64,000 bases of DNA from Paludibacter jiangxiensis (GCF_001618385.1 NZ_BDCR01000001.1:372001-436000); one strand, 5' to 3'; shown: positions 8,297-17,474, counted from the first letter of the stretch. The notes: a model not told the origin generated them from the sequence alone. A program made the numbers and translations.

Positions 8297-9364
8297 CTAT
8301 TTTTCAGGATGCAACTCCAATCTCTTCCGAACATAAAGATCTATATACACCGGAAGATGATCGCTAAAGCCGCCGTGATACTTCATCCCCACATACGTTC
8401 GGAAAGGCTGCTTTCCAAACCATTTCACATCATCTTCCAATAAAAAGGAAGCATCAAAGACATGCAGCATGGAACCTGAAGTAAAAACTGAAGCCGTTGA
8501 ATTCAGCAGGTGAGAGGAAACAACGATTTGATCCAACATTCCCCATTCACCGGCATGTTTGTACGATCCGATTCGTGCTGCTTTATTAGTAGTATAACAC
8601 AAATTGAACAGGCTCTTTTCGGCCATTGGGGCATCGTCGGGCAGAGCGCCCAACACACGGGTCATACTATCATTATCCGGATAATCATTAAAATCGCCCA
8701 TGATAATAATGTTTGCCCCCGAATTGAGCATAAAAAGACTATCAACCTGACGGCGAAGAACAGCCGCAACCTGAAGCCGTGCATTTTGAGATTCCAGTTC
8801 ACCGCCAAGCCGCGAAGGGAAATGACTTACAAACACATGCAACGTATCTCCGTTACGCAATTTACCCGCCACATATAAAATATCGCGGGTATGTCGACGT
8901 GGATTATCCGCAAAACGAATGCGAACAGGCTTTTCCTGATAGGGCTTAAAGAATTTCGGCTGATAGAGCAATGCTACGTCAATTCCTCTGGGGTCGGGCG
9001 ACTCAAAATGAGAAACCTTATAATGCAGATTACGCAAAGCCGAGTATCTGGTCAGATCATCCAACACCCTTTGGTTCTGTACTTCGCACAAACCCACTAA
9101 AACAGGGGGATTCCAACCACCCACCGCAGTAATAACCCTCGCTATATTGTCTCGTTTCTGATAGTAACGCGAAGCATTCCATCCCTTTGTATTTGCGGTA
9201 TCAGGTAAGGACAAAAGCGAATCGTGCCGATAATCCAGAAAATTCTCTACATTATAACTCATCACCCGAACAACCTCAACCGAATCATTGCTCTGCGCAA
9301 ATACGGAAGCCGTAAAAAACAAACAGCTAAACAATATTAGCACTGTCTCTTTTAGTCGCATCAT
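8297..9364 (-). CDS. Secreted endonuclease/exonuclease/phosphatase-family protein
   Basis: 355 residues starting with a signal peptide (MMRLKETVLILFSCLFFTASVFA). The mature part has the EEP fold: VVRVMSYNVENFLD (metal-binding Asn), VGLCEVQN (metal-binding Glu), FVSHFPSRLGGE (catalytic His region), IIIMGDFNDYPDNDS (Asp/Asn pair) and the terminal GGFSDHLPVYID with the catalytic Asp-His. The family hydrolyses phosphodiester bonds in DNA, RNA, lipids or inositol phosphates. An exported enzyme is probably a nutrient-scavenging nuclease or phosphodiesterase. Two adjacent ATGs (9364 and 9361) could serve as start. It is separated from the FKBP gene upstream by a terminator. Confidence 0.85.
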   Translation of the reverse strand: MMRLKETVLILFSCLFFTASVFAQSNDSVEVVRVMSYNVENFLDYRHDSLLSLPDTANTKGWNASRYYQKRDNIARVITAVGGWNPPVLVGLCEVQNQRVLDDLTRYSALRNLHYKVSHFESPDPRGIDVALLYQPKFFKPYQEKPVRIRFADNPRRHTRDILYVAGKLRNGDTLHVFVSHFPSRLGGELESQNARLQVAAVLRRQVDSLFMLNSGANIIIMGDFNDYPDNDSMTRVLGALPDDAPMAEKSLFNLCYTTNKAARIGSYKHAGEWGMLDQIVVSSHLLNSTASVFTSGSMLHVFDASFLLEDDVKWFGKQPFRTYVGMKYHGGFSDHLPVYIDLYVRKRLELHPEK

Positions 9365-9419
9365 GACTTGTTTATTGCATTAGATATTACAAAGAAACGA
9401 TATTTGAGCAGAGATACAA

Positions 9420-9453
9420 AAAAAGCGTTCCGCAAATTTGCAGAACGCTTTTT
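9420..9453 (-). terminator. Terminator after second FKBP gene
   Basis: AAAAAGCGTTC (9420-9430) pairs perfectly with GAACGCTTTTT (9443-9453), giving A- and T-rich flanks usable on either strand. It lies directly behind the minus-strand FKBP gene. Confidence 0.8.
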
Positions 9454-9475
9454 GATAAGTTATAGTGCCAACTGA

Positions 9476-10384
9476 TTAGCGACCCTGTGGAGCACCCTGA
9501 GGAGCACCAGGACCTTGAGGACCTTCTGGTTGAGCAGGAGCTTTTTCGATGCTTAACAATTCAACTTCGAATACCAGAGTTGAGAAAGGTTTGATAGCAC
9601 CCATTTCACGTTCCATATAACCGAGTTCTGCAGGAACATAAATTTTCCATTTTGAACCAACAGGCATCATAGTCAATGCTTCTGACCAGCCTTTGATAAC
9701 CTGACCAACGCCAAATGTTACAGGAGCTTTACCTTCGTTAGTATCAAAAACAGTTCCGTTGATCAAAGTTCCTTTGTAGTTAACTTTTACCTGATCGTTT
9801 GCTGTCGGTTTAGGACCGTTACCTGCTTTGATTACTTCGTATTGCAAGCCGTCAGGAGTAGTTACCACGCCTGGTTTCTTTTTGTTTGCTTCGAGGAATT
9901 TTTTGCCTTCTTCGATGTTTTTACCGTAAAGTTTTTTAGATTTTTCAGCCTGTAATTTCTGCATTGTGGTACGGAAGAACATTTCAGCTACTTCAGGACG
10001 AATCTTCATGCCTTTATTTTTCATTCCGGCAATCAAACCAGCTTTGATCAGCTCAACATTCATTTTCAATGTGCTGTCGCCCATCAAACCGCCTTTTGAT
10101 TGTTTTTTCAAAGATGCGCCGATGTTAAGACCGGTAGCATATTGAGCAATATATTTATCGTCAGAACCGATACCTTTTTCGAAACCTTTGATAAAAGCAT
10201 CTACTGCTTTAGCTGTGGTATCACCACCCAACGAATAAGCTTTTACTTGCGGGCCGTTCAAAACGCCAAACGCATAGTTCAGACTATCCAGCTGAGTTTT
10301 CATTTTTACAGAGCTTTGGCTGCATGAGGAAAAACCAACCATCAATGCTAAACCTGCTACAACAAGAACACTTAATTTTTTCAT
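9476..10384 (-). CDS. FKBP-type peptidyl-prolyl isomerase lipoprotein
   Basis: 302 residues. The start MKKLSVLVVAGLALMVGFSS leads to a lipobox Cys (SSCSQ), so it is anchored to a membrane. The layout is that of FkpA/Mip: an N-terminal dimerisation domain (LDSLNYAFGVLNGPQVKA to about residue 165), a helix linker, and a C-terminal FKBP domain with VKVNYKGTLINGTVFDTN, VIKGWSEALTMMPVGSKW and [13 protein letters not shown]. It is a second envelope proline isomerase in this window and differs from the one at 4787 in being lipidated. The last 20 residues are Pro/Gly/Gln-rich (PQGPGAPQGAPQGR), a likely unstructured tail. It has its own -7 box and terminator. Confidence 0.92.
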   Translation of the reverse strand: MKKLSVLVVAGLALMVGFSSCSQSSVKMKTQLDSLNYAFGVLNGPQVKAYSLGGDTTAKAVDAFIKGFEKGIGSDDKYIAQYATGLNIGASLKKQSKGGLMGDSTLKMNVELIKAGLIAGMKNKGMKIRPEVAEMFFRTTMQKLQAEKSKKLYGKNIEEGKKFLEANKKKPGVVTTPDGLQYEVIKAGNGPKPTANDQVKVNYKGTLINGTVFDTNEGKAPVTFGVGQVIKGWSEALTMMPVGSKWKIYVPAELGYMEREMGAIKPFSTLVFEVELLSIEKAPAQPEGPQGPGAPQGAPQGR

Positions 10385-10450
10385 CTTTCGTTTTTATTAG
10401 ATTAAACAATATCACATATTTTCGGTACCATATTGGGCAAAACTGCGTTG

Positions 10451-10458
10451 CAAATATA
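10451..10458 (-). promoter_or_regulatory. Putative -7 box of second FKBP gene
   Basis: The minus strand reads TATATTTG, a full match to TAnnTTTG, about 67 bases upstream of the ATG at 10384. Confidence 0.35.
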
Positions 10459-10536
10459 ATGATTTTTATCCAAGCCATTAACACTTGCCTCTTTTTATAA
10501 ATTAAAGACCAAAAGAGAGTTCCTTTTCGTCATTAA

Positions 10537-11004
10537 TCAGTCATTTACACGCATCATCTCCTGCCCTACGATTTCGGCAGCTTCCACCACAAACCTTGCA
10601 CATGGACGTTTGGCATAATACTCAGCATTGCGATCGGATGGAACGGGCGATTCTCTCTGTCGCTTCACATCCAGCAATTCGCGGCAAATAATGGTGCCAA
10701 AACGTGATCTAAAATCGTCGGCCACCCGTTGTACCGAAGCATAATTCTCTGTTTTGGCCTCTTTATCGTTCGGATCTGATGCCGGATATCGCAAGCCCAG
10801 TAGCAAAAATGAGCCGCTCAGGGCGCCACAAACTTCACGTAGCCGCCCCATGCCTCCACCGAACGACGAGGTTAAGCGCCGGGCAAGTTCAGGATCCAGG
10901 TCAAACACATCAGCATAAGCACAAAATACCGACTGGGAACAATTGTACCCTTCATTAAATAAAGCCAACGCTTTTTCTTTACGTTGCTCAATGTCTATCT
11001 GCAT
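10537..11004 (-). CDS. C_GCAxxG_C_C family (putative redox) protein
   Basis: 155 residues without signal peptide. It has the spaced cysteines that name this family: YNCSQSVFCAYA near residue 22, REVCGALSGSFLLLG near 58 (the CGAxxG core), a Cys in TIICRELL and one in RPCARFVVEAA near the end, with conserved SSFGGGMGR. Members are small cytoplasmic proteins thought to be redox-active or metal-binding; no reaction is established. It starts 13 bases after the binding-protein gene upstream and should share its transcript, so it may act on the same imported metal or cofactor. Confidence 0.85.
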   Translation of the reverse strand: MQIDIEQRKEKALALFNEGYNCSQSVFCAYADVFDLDPELARRLTSSFGGGMGRLREVCGALSGSFLLLGLRYPASDPNDKEAKTENYASVQRVADDFRSRFGTIICRELLDVKRQRESPVPSDRNAEYYAKRPCARFVVEAAEIVGQEMMRVND

Positions 11005-11017
11005 AATTCAATATTTA

Positions 11018-12154
11018 TCATTTAAGTTGTGTCACATAAACAAGCTTGTAATCCGGCAACAATTCAGGATGAACCGCCTTAATAAAGTCCTGAAGAATCA
11101 ACTCGGGGTGAAGCACTCCGTCTTCCCAAAAATCGTTCCCGCCTGACTCATTGATTCTGTTGTACAATGAATAGACTCTTTTATCTTTACACGCCTTGAA
11201 ATGTGCGTAACGAGCGTCACTCTGCATCAGGCTGCTCAGGTTTTTCGCATCGCAATTGAGCCACACCTGCGCATTTCCGAAGTATTGCAGCGCCTGTTCA
11301 AAATTCACAGGAATACTACCAGCAGTAGTGTCATTGGCAAAATGATATTTCACCTTTGCATCAGCAAGCAGGTTGCCCATAAAACCTTTGCCGCTCGGCA
11401 TGTACCAGGTTCCCTTAAAACTACTTCCTATCATAACTTCGGGAGTTTCTTTTGCCTTCGAAGCCAACATTTTCGCCGCCAGATATTTTTGTTCCGTTTG
11501 CCGGAAAATCGAGTCAGCAAGCTTTTCTTTGTTGTAAAGAACAGCGATAAACTTTATCCATTCGGCACGACCCAAAGGCGATGTTTCCATCCACTCGTTA
11601 TTAAATATCACGGGGATTCCGGCCTGAGATATTCTTTCAGCCGCAGCATCCGTCTGGTTATAGCTGCTCATCATCAACGCCTGAGGCTTTAACGACATTG
11701 TCTTTTCTACATTGAGACTGAACGCATCGCCAAGGTCGATTGTTTTTCCATCCCGGCATTGACGAATCAGGGCTGAATTATAAACCAGCTTAGGAGAAGA
11801 AACACCGGTTATGGAGGGTAATTCATTCAGCGCTGCAATAAACGCGTAATGCGTAGCAGATGTTGCCGCAATAGAGTGTAAAGGAGCCACAACCGTTTTC
11901 CGCTTATCGGGAGTATTGACACCGTTTTGCGTCACAATGTAATATTTTGCCTGCACAGCTCCTTTTTTCCATGGATTATATACAACCAGACATTTGTACC
12001 CCTGATAGTATTCTATCACAAACCCGGTAGCGTACTTCGGCTTTACAACCGAGTCGGGAGCTACGTTTGCATTCGAACTGCCTTTCTGACTGCAAGAAGT
12101 GATCATGGCAACAGACAGGCATAATGCTAAAAACCAGCTAAATCGCGTAAACAT
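11018..12154 (-). CDS. BtuF/FepB-type substrate-binding lipoprotein
   Basis: 378 residues from the ATG at 12154 (MFTRFSWFLALCLSVAMITSC); the lipobox ITSC lies near residue 21. A longer frame to 12211 would overlap the promoter and spoil the signal peptide. The mature protein is the class III binding fold used for vitamin B12, haem and ferric siderophores: an N-terminal lobe with RKTVVAPLHSIAATSATHYA, a long spine helix, and a C-terminal lobe with WYMPSGKGFMGNLLADA. It would deliver ligand to an ABC importer not encoded here. The gene downstream is a C_GCAxxG_C_C protein, 13 bases away. Iron complex or corrinoid is the best guess for ligand. Confidence 0.8.
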   Translation of the reverse strand: MFTRFSWFLALCLSVAMITSCSQKGSSNANVAPDSVVKPKYATGFVIEYYQGYKCLVVYNPWKKGAVQAKYYIVTQNGVNTPDKRKTVVAPLHSIAATSATHYAFIAALNELPSITGVSSPKLVYNSALIRQCRDGKTIDLGDAFSLNVEKTMSLKPQALMMSSYNQTDAAAERISQAGIPVIFNNEWMETSPLGRAEWIKFIAVLYNKEKLADSIFRQTEQKYLAAKMLASKAKETPEVMIGSSFKGTWYMPSGKGFMGNLLADAKVKYHFANDTTAGSIPVNFEQALQYFGNAQVWLNCDAKNLSSLMQSDARYAHFKACKDKRVYSLYNRINESGGNDFWEDGVLHPELILQDFIKAVHPELLPDYKLVYVTQLK

Positions 12155-12176
12155 CGTGAGTAAAATAAATTTTCCG

Positions 12177-12208
12177 CAAAAGTACGCATAATTCTGCAAC
12201 CTCTTCAA
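12177..12208 (-). promoter_or_regulatory. Putative promoter of the binding-lipoprotein operon
   Basis: On the minus strand, TTG (12208-12206) and TACTTTTG (12184-12177) are separated by 21 bases, a good Bacteroidota promoter. The ATG at 12154 follows about 22 bases later. Confidence 0.5.
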
Positions 12209-12357
12209 CAACCTTATTTCAAAAACATTTCAATTGAGTGCTATAGCTATTGGAAATTTGTGTACCTTCGTATCAAATTTGCAAACAAAGCAGAACTACA
12301 GTAACCATCTGGTTTATTTGCAATTGCACTAACAACACTCCTATAGTTTATTGCTTT

Positions 12358-13152
12358 ATGCAACAATATCTTGACTTGCTGCAACGGGTTCTGGATGAAG
12401 GCGTCCACAAGGAAGACCGCACCGGAACAGGCACGATAAGTGTATTCGGCCATCAAATGCGGTTTCGCCTCGAAGACGGATTCCCGCTCCTGACTACCAA
12501 AAAGCTCCACCTGAAATCTATCATTTACGAATTACTCTGGTTTCTGAAAGGCGATACGAATGTAAAATACCTGCAGGACAACGGAGTGCGAATATGGAAT
12601 GAGTGGGCTGATGAAAACGGAGAGCTCGGTCCCGTTTATGGTTCTCAATGGCGGTCATGGCCGGATTACAAAGGCGGTCATATCGATCAGATCAGCGAAG
12701 CGGCAGAAACCATCAAAAACAATCCGGATTCACGACGCATCATCGTCAGCGCATGGAATGTCGGGGCCCTGCCCGAAATGCATCTTCCTCCCTGCCATGC
12801 TTTTTTCCAGTTCTATGTGGCAAACGGCAGGTTAAGCCTGCAACTATACCAGCGAAGCGCTGATATCTTTTTGGGTGTTCCGTTCAACATCGCCTCTTAC
12901 GCATTGTTGCTACAAATGATGGCGCAAGCCACCGGGCTGAAAGCCGGCGATTTTGTTCATACGTTGGGAGATGCACATATTTACACCAACCACCTCGAAC
13001 AGGTGCACCTGCAGCTCTCTCGCGAACCACGCGCTTTACCTCAGATGATAATCAACCCCGAAAAGAAAAATATTTTCGACTTCGAATACAGCGATTTCGT
13101 GCTCGAAGGGTACGATCCGCATCCGCATATTAAAGGCGCAGTGGCCGTTTAA
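12358..13152 (+). CDS. thyA: Thymidylate synthase
   Basis: 264 residues, the same length as the E. coli enzyme, when started at the ATG at 12358 ([15 protein letters not shown]). It methylates dUMP to dTMP using methylene-tetrahydrofolate. Visible motifs are [17 protein letters not shown] (phosphate-binding Arg), the catalytic Cys146 in [32 protein letters not shown], and [14 protein letters not shown]. An in-frame extension upstream to 12250 is not conserved-looking and is left out. It is followed by pssA 51 bases later; the usual partner dihydrofolate reductase is not next to it. Confidence 0.97.
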   Translation: MQQYLDLLQRVLDEGVHKEDRTGTGTISVFGHQMRFRLEDGFPLLTTKKLHLKSIIYELLWFLKGDTNVKYLQDNGVRIWNEWADENGELGPVYGSQWRSWPDYKGGHIDQISEAAETIKNNPDSRRIIVSAWNVGALPEMHLPPCHAFFQFYVANGRLSLQLYQRSADIFLGVPFNIASYALLLQMMAQATGLKAGDFVHTLGDAHIYTNHLEQVHLQLSREPRALPQMIINPEKKNIFDFEYSDFVLEGYDPHPHIKGAVAV

Positions 13153-13203
13153 TGATACGTTCACCACGCACAACAAACATAAAGAATCTCAAATACGACA
13201 AAA

Positions 13204-13914
13204 ATGATTTCTATTGATTTACGCAAGCTGATCAAGCATGTTCCCAATACAATTACATGTTGTAATTTATTCTCGGGGTGTATCGCCATTTCAGCGGGTT
13301 TTGACGGCCAATATCTGTTGGCACTTATTTTCATTTTATTGGCAGCTGTTTTTGACTTTTTCGACGGATTTGCAGCTCGCATGTTACATGCTTACTCGCC
13401 CATGGGCAAAGAGCTCGATTCACTGGCTGATATAGTAAGTTTTGGTGTAGCGCCATCGGCAATGGTTTTTTCGATTTTGTACGATTGTCTGCCTCTCGAC
13501 TGGCACATTCTCAGCTACCTGGCATTCCTGATCGCCATTTTCTCGTGCCTCCGTCTCGCCAAATTCAATATCGACACGCGACAGACAACATCTTTCATAG
13601 GACTTCCTGTCCCGGCGAATGCTATTTTCTGGGCTTCGTTCGTCTACACCTCCAATAATCTGTTTGCATCTATTTATTGGGAGTACTACATCATTCTGAT
13701 CGCTATTTTCTGCTACTTATTGGTATCCGAATGGCCCATGTTTTCGTTGAAAATGAAAAACTTAAAGTGGGAAGACAACAAAATTCAGTTTAGCTTTCTG
13801 ATAACATCTGCCCTCATTGTTCTCGTGTCCCGTTTCAGTCCCGGATCGCTCGCCATGGTCATTGCCGTATATGTGCTATTTTCGATCGGGAGTTACATTT
13901 CTAAAAAACAGTAA
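13204..13914 (+). CDS. pssA: CDP-diacylglycerol-serine O-phosphatidyltransferase
   Basis: 236 residues, an integral membrane enzyme with about six to eight hydrophobic segments. The CDP-alcohol phosphotransferase signature is complete at residues about 57-85: DFFDGFAARMLHAYSPMGKE followed by LDSLADIVSFG, with the four conserved Asp residues. It makes phosphatidylserine, the precursor of phosphatidylethanolamine. NTITCCNLFSGCIAI near the N-terminus is typical of the type II (Bacillus-like) PssA rather than the E. coli enzyme. It probably forms an operon with thyA. Confidence 0.9.
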   Translation: MISIDLRKLIKHVPNTITCCNLFSGCIAISAGFDGQYLLALIFILLAAVFDFFDGFAARMLHAYSPMGKELDSLADIVSFGVAPSAMVFSILYDCLPLDWHILSYLAFLIAIFSCLRLAKFNIDTRQTTSFIGLPVPANAIFWASFVYTSNNLFASIYWEYYIILIAIFCYLLVSEWPMFSLKMKNLKWEDNKIQFSFLITSALIVLVSRFSPGSLAMVIAVYVLFSIGSYISKKQ

Positions 13915-13940
13915 AAAATACAGGAAGGCACGTATTTGTG

Positions 13941-13972
13941 TTGTATGGCTTCAAAAAAAATTGCTACTTTTA
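13941..13972 (+). promoter_or_regulatory. Putative promoter of the sugar transporter-kinase operon
   Basis: TTG at 13941-13943 and TACTTTTA at 13965-13972 (7 of 8 to the -7 consensus) are separated by 21 bases. The transporter ATG follows at 14031. Confidence 0.45.
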
Positions 13973-14030
13973 ACGCCAGATTTATCAAACACAAATTAAT
14001 TATTAACATCTAACAAAATCAACCTATCAA

Positions 14031-15299
14031 ATGAACACAAATCAAAAAAGCTACGCATTGCCAATAGCAATGATGTTTGCATTGTTCTTTATGATTGCCT
14101 TCGTAACCGGACTGCCAAGTCCTATGGGGGTCATCGTTGCCAAACAGTTTGGCGCTACCAATTTTGAATCTCAGTTGGGATTCCTCGGCAACTTCCTTGC
14201 CTATGCTTTTATGGGCATCCCGGCAGGTATGATGCTAAAGAAAATCGGATACAAAAAAACAGCTCTTTCTGCCATTATCGTAGGATTTGTAGGGGTATCC
14301 GTACAATTTCTTTCGGGTCAGGTCGGCAGTTTCTCTGTTTACCTGATCGGTGCATTTATTTCCGGTTTTTCAATGTGTATGCTCAACACGGTAGTTAATC
14401 CAATGCTCAACACACTCGGAGGCGGAGGAAACAAAGGAAATCAATTAATCCAGTTCGGAGGTTCAATCAACTCAATCGGTGCAACAATTACCCCAATGCT
14501 TGTAGGCTGGTTAATGGGTGCTGTAGCCGGAAGAACCATCGAAAAAGCTAATCCTGCGTTATTCCTTGCTTTAGGCATTTTCGCGCTGGCATTTGTTGTT
14601 CTTCTTTTTGTTGACATACCAGAACCTCACATGGAAAAGGCTGAAGACAAAAAAGTAAAAGACACTCACAGTCCTCTTTCTTTCCGCCACTTCATCTTCG
14701 GGGCAGTAGCTATCTTCATCTATGTTGGTATCGAAATCGGCATTCCAAGTACTGCAAATCTTTATATGACAGCACAATCATCAGCAGCCAACCCTGGCCT
14801 TGGTATTGATGCGACCATTGCAGGAAGTATCGTAGGTCTTTACTGGTTGCTTATGCTGGTCGGTCGTTTGACAGGTGCTTCTATCGGTGCTAAAGTTTCA
14901 AGTAAAACCATGTTGACAGCTGTAGCTTCAACCGGTCTTATCCTGATTCTTCTCGCCATATTCAGTCCGAAATCACTGGTTGTTACCGTTCCATTCATTG
15001 GCACAGTAGTTCCTATCAGTGTTATCTTCATTGTACTTTGCGGACTTTGTACCTCCATTATGTGGGGTGGAATTTTCAACCTTGCAGTAGAAGGTCTGGG
15101 CAAATACACAGCTGCTGCTTCCGGCATCTTCATGGTAATGGTTTGCGGTGGTGGTATCGTTCCTCTCATTCAGGGATGGGTATCCGACCATTTCGGCTAC
15201 ATCAGCAGCTATTGGGTAATGTTTGCATGTCTGGCTTATATGCTCTGGTATGCACTTGTAGGCTGCAAAAACGTGAACAAAGATATTCCAGTTGAATAA
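14031..15299 (+). CDS. Sugar:proton symporter, MFS FucP/GluP family
   Basis: 422 residues with about 12 membrane helices. The N-terminal helix and loop (FMIAFVTGLPSPMGVIVAKQ) and the cytoplasmic motif GMMLKKIGYKKTALSAII match the fucose/glucose-galactose permease family of the major facilitator superfamily. QFGGSINSIGATITPML is the family's helix 5 signature. It imports a hexose with protons across the inner membrane. The ROK kinase gene starts 23 bases after it, so the pair probably takes up and phosphorylates the same sugar, most likely glucose or a close relative. Confidence 0.88.
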   Translation: MNTNQKSYALPIAMMFALFFMIAFVTGLPSPMGVIVAKQFGATNFESQLGFLGNFLAYAFMGIPAGMMLKKIGYKKTALSAIIVGFVGVSVQFLSGQVGSFSVYLIGAFISGFSMCMLNTVVNPMLNTLGGGGNKGNQLIQFGGSINSIGATITPMLVGWLMGAVAGRTIEKANPALFLALGIFALAFVVLLFVDIPEPHMEKAEDKKVKDTHSPLSFRHFIFGAVAIFIYVGIEIGIPSTANLYMTAQSSAANPGLGIDATIAGSIVGLYWLLMLVGRLTGASIGAKVSSKTMLTAVASTGLILILLAIFSPKSLVVTVPFIGTVVPISVIFIVLCGLCTSIMWGGIFNLAVEGLGKYTAAASGIFMVMVCGGGIVPLIQGWVSDHFGYISSYWVMFACLAYMLWYALVGCKNVNKDIPVE

Positions 15300-15322
15300 C
15301 CACATAATCTTTTACCAACATC

Positions 15323-16282
15323 ATGGAAAGTCCTTATGTAATTGGCATTGATATGGGTGGTACAAATACCGCCTTCGGCATTGTTGACATGCGTGGTGAA
15401 GTATTGCGCCGAGGTGCCATCAAAACTCAGAAACACACAGACGTAAACCTCTATATTGATGAATTGTATTCCGCTTTAATGGAAATCATCGAAGAGGTAG
15501 GCGGCATCGAAAAAATTAAAGGCATCGGAATGGGTGCCCCCAACGGGAACTATTACACCGGGAACATTGAATTCGCTCCTAACCTTCCCTGGAAAGGCGT
15601 TATCCCATTTGCAAACATGCTGAAAGAAAAATTCGGTGTTCCGGCAGCTTTGACCAATGACGCTAATGCAGCAGCTATCGGCGAAATGACCTATGGCGCA
15701 GCCCGCGGCATGAAAAATTTCATCATGATCACTCTGGGAACCGGAGTTGGTAGCGGCATCGTCATCAACGGACAGTTGGTGTACGGTCACGACGGCTTTG
15801 CCGGTGAACTCGGGCACACCACTATCGTTCGCAACAACGGACGTGTTTGCGGTTGCGGAAAAACCGGCTGCCTCGAAACTTACACATCGGCTACCGGCGT
15901 TGCACGTACAGCAAGAGAATTGCTTGAAATCCGCAAGGACGACAGTCTGTTGCGCAACATTCCTCTCGAAAGCATCACCTCGAAAGATGTGTTTGATGCG
16001 GCTGTGAAAGGCGATGCAATTGCGCTCGAAATTTTTGAATATACGGGCAAACTGCTGGGTGAAGCTTTTGCTGACTTTGTTGCTTTCAGCGCACCTGAAG
16101 CCATCGTAATCTTCGGCGGCTTGGCAAAATCGGGCGATCTGATTATGAAGCCCGTACGCGACAACATGGAGCAAAACCTGTTGCCCATCTGGAAAGGCAA
16201 AGTCAAATTACTGTTCTCTGCCCTCAATGAAGCCGATGCAGCCGTTCTTGGTGCAAGTGCTTTAGCCTGGGAACTGAAATAA
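15323..16282 (+). CDS. ROK-family sugar kinase (glucokinase-like)
   Basis: 319 residues. It opens with the phosphate-binding VIGIDMGGTNTAFGIVD; LTNDANAAAIGEMTYGAARG carries the catalytic Asp; ITLGTGVGSGIVINGQLVYG and HDGFAGELGHTTI bind sugar; CGCGKTGCLE is the ROK zinc site. There is no DNA-binding domain, so it is an enzyme and not a ROK repressor. Glucokinase is the most likely activity; mannose or N-acetylamino sugars are alternatives. It is co-transcribed with the FucP-type transporter and followed by a hairpin at 16306. Confidence 0.9.
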   Translation: MESPYVIGIDMGGTNTAFGIVDMRGEVLRRGAIKTQKHTDVNLYIDELYSALMEIIEEVGGIEKIKGIGMGAPNGNYYTGNIEFAPNLPWKGVIPFANMLKEKFGVPAALTNDANAAAIGEMTYGAARGMKNFIMITLGTGVGSGIVINGQLVYGHDGFAGELGHTTIVRNNGRVCGCGKTGCLETYTSATGVARTARELLEIRKDDSLLRNIPLESITSKDVFDAAVKGDAIALEIFEYTGKLLGEAFADFVAFSAPEAIVIFGGLAKSGDLIMKPVRDNMEQNLLPIWKGKVKLLFSALNEADAAVLGASALAWELK

Positions 16283-16305
16283 GATTTCACTATTTTGTCT
16301 GATAA

Positions 16306-16335
16306 AACAGCCTGCGGGATCTCCCGTGGGCTGTT
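16306..16335 (+). terminator. Hairpin after ROK kinase gene
   Basis: AACAGCC-TG-CGGGA pairs with CCCG-TG-GGCTGTT around a 3-4 base loop, with one internal mismatch. The T-run is weak, so this may be a partial terminator or transcript stabiliser. Confidence 0.5.
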
Positions 16336-16367
16336 ATCATAAACACAAGATTATAAATTTCACACCA

Positions 16368-16691
16368 ATGAAAAAAGACAACCGACTTTCCTGGGGGATC
16401 ACCCTTATCTTCTTCGGCATCCTTTTCCTGCTGGATCACCTGCATTTCATTCCTGACAGTGCTGCTCAGTACATTTTTGAATTCCGGAATTACCCTATTT
16501 ATGCCGGCATCATCTTCCTGCTGACCAATAAAAACCTGACCATTGGGATTGTTTTGCTGGTTATCGGGCTTTTCCTTCGCCTTTCCGATATCATTCAGAT
16601 GACCCGTAATTTCTCCGAATACGTTTGGCCTTTGCTTTTGATTGTTGCCGGGGCAGTTCTACTGTTTGGTTCAAAAAAAGGGAAACGCTAA
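16368..16691 (+). CDS. Small membrane protein, LiaF/DUF5668-like
   Basis: 107 residues from the ATG at 16368 (MKKDNRLSWGITLIFFGILF). It has four hydrophobic segments and no soluble domain. The opening SWGITLIFFGILFLLDHL resembles the repeated transmembrane unit of the LiaI/LiaF/DUF5668 group, often linked to envelope stress sensing, and WPLLLIVAGAVLLFGSKK repeats the pattern at the end. It ends in a basic tail. Function unknown. The next gene starts 10 bases after its stop, so they are probably cotranscribed. Confidence 0.65.
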   Translation: MKKDNRLSWGITLIFFGILFLLDHLHFIPDSAAQYIFEFRNYPIYAGIIFLLTNKNLTIGIVLLVIGLFLRLSDIIQMTRNFSEYVWPLLLIVAGAVLLFGSKKGKR

Positions 16692-16701
16692 TCTATCGTT
16701 T

Positions 16702-17466
16702 ATGAAAGTGGTTTGTATTGGAGCCGGGAATGTGGCTACTCACTTATCCCAAGCGCTTTATAAAGCAGGATTCGTCATAACCCAGATCGTTAGTCGCACA
16801 GAAGAAAATGCCAAAGCACTGGCTCTGTCTGTCGATGCCGACTGGACAACCAATCCTGACAATATTGAAGACGCTGATATCTATATCTATTCTGTCAGCG
16901 ACTCCGCATTGGGTGAGATGATACACCGGAATCCCAGAAAGAACGGGTTGCATGTACACACAGCCGGAAGCATGTCGCTGTCTCTGTTTGAAGGATATAA
17001 AGAACGGGGTGGAGTTTTGTATCCGTTGCAAACTTTTTCAAAAGGGAAAGCAGTTAATTTCAAGGATATTCCTCTTTTTATAGAGGCATCCAATGCTGAC
17101 GACCTGAATGTTCTCAGAGAACTGGCGTCTGGTATCAGCAATAAAGTATACGAAGCGAGCTCAGCACAGCGGCAACAGCTACATCTGGCGGCCGTATTTG
17201 CCTGCAACTTCACCAACCATCTGTTTGCCATCGCCGAATCCATTTTGCACGAAGCAGATATTCCATTTGAAGTGCTTCGCCCCCTGATTCAGGAAACCAT
17301 TGACAAAACAGCAACGCTTTCACCTCGCGAAGGTCAGACCGGACCTGCCGTCAGGAAAGATTTCAACGTAATGAACAAACACCTTGACAAGTTAACAGAT
17401 CATCCGGAATGGCAAGAGATATATCGATTACTGTCTCAGGATATTATTAATAACCACCGAGGTTAA
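16702..17466 (+). CDS. Rossmann-fold and DUF2520 domain protein
   Basis: 254 residues from the ATG at 16702; the in-frame extension to 16642 overlaps the previous gene and is rejected. Residues 1-110 are an NAD(P)-binding Rossmann fold (MKVVCIGAGNVATHLSQALY, IVSRTEENAKAL, ADIYIYSVSDSALGEM). Residues about 125-250 are the helical DUF2520 domain, which resembles the C-terminal half of ketopantoate and pyrroline-carboxylate reductases, with QLHLAAVFACNFTNHLFAIA. It is probably a cytoplasmic oxidoreductase of unknown substrate. The gene ends at a convergent terminator shared with dnaE. Confidence 0.85.
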   Translation: MKVVCIGAGNVATHLSQALYKAGFVITQIVSRTEENAKALALSVDADWTTNPDNIEDADIYIYSVSDSALGEMIHRNPRKNGLHVHTAGSMSLSLFEGYKERGGVLYPLQTFSKGKAVNFKDIPLFIEASNADDLNVLRELASGISNKVYEASSAQRQQLHLAAVFACNFTNHLFAIAESILHEADIPFEVLRPLIQETIDKTATLSPREGQTGPAVRKDFNVMNKHLDKLTDHPEWQEIYRLLSQDIINNHRG

Positions 17467-17474
17467 AACTATGG

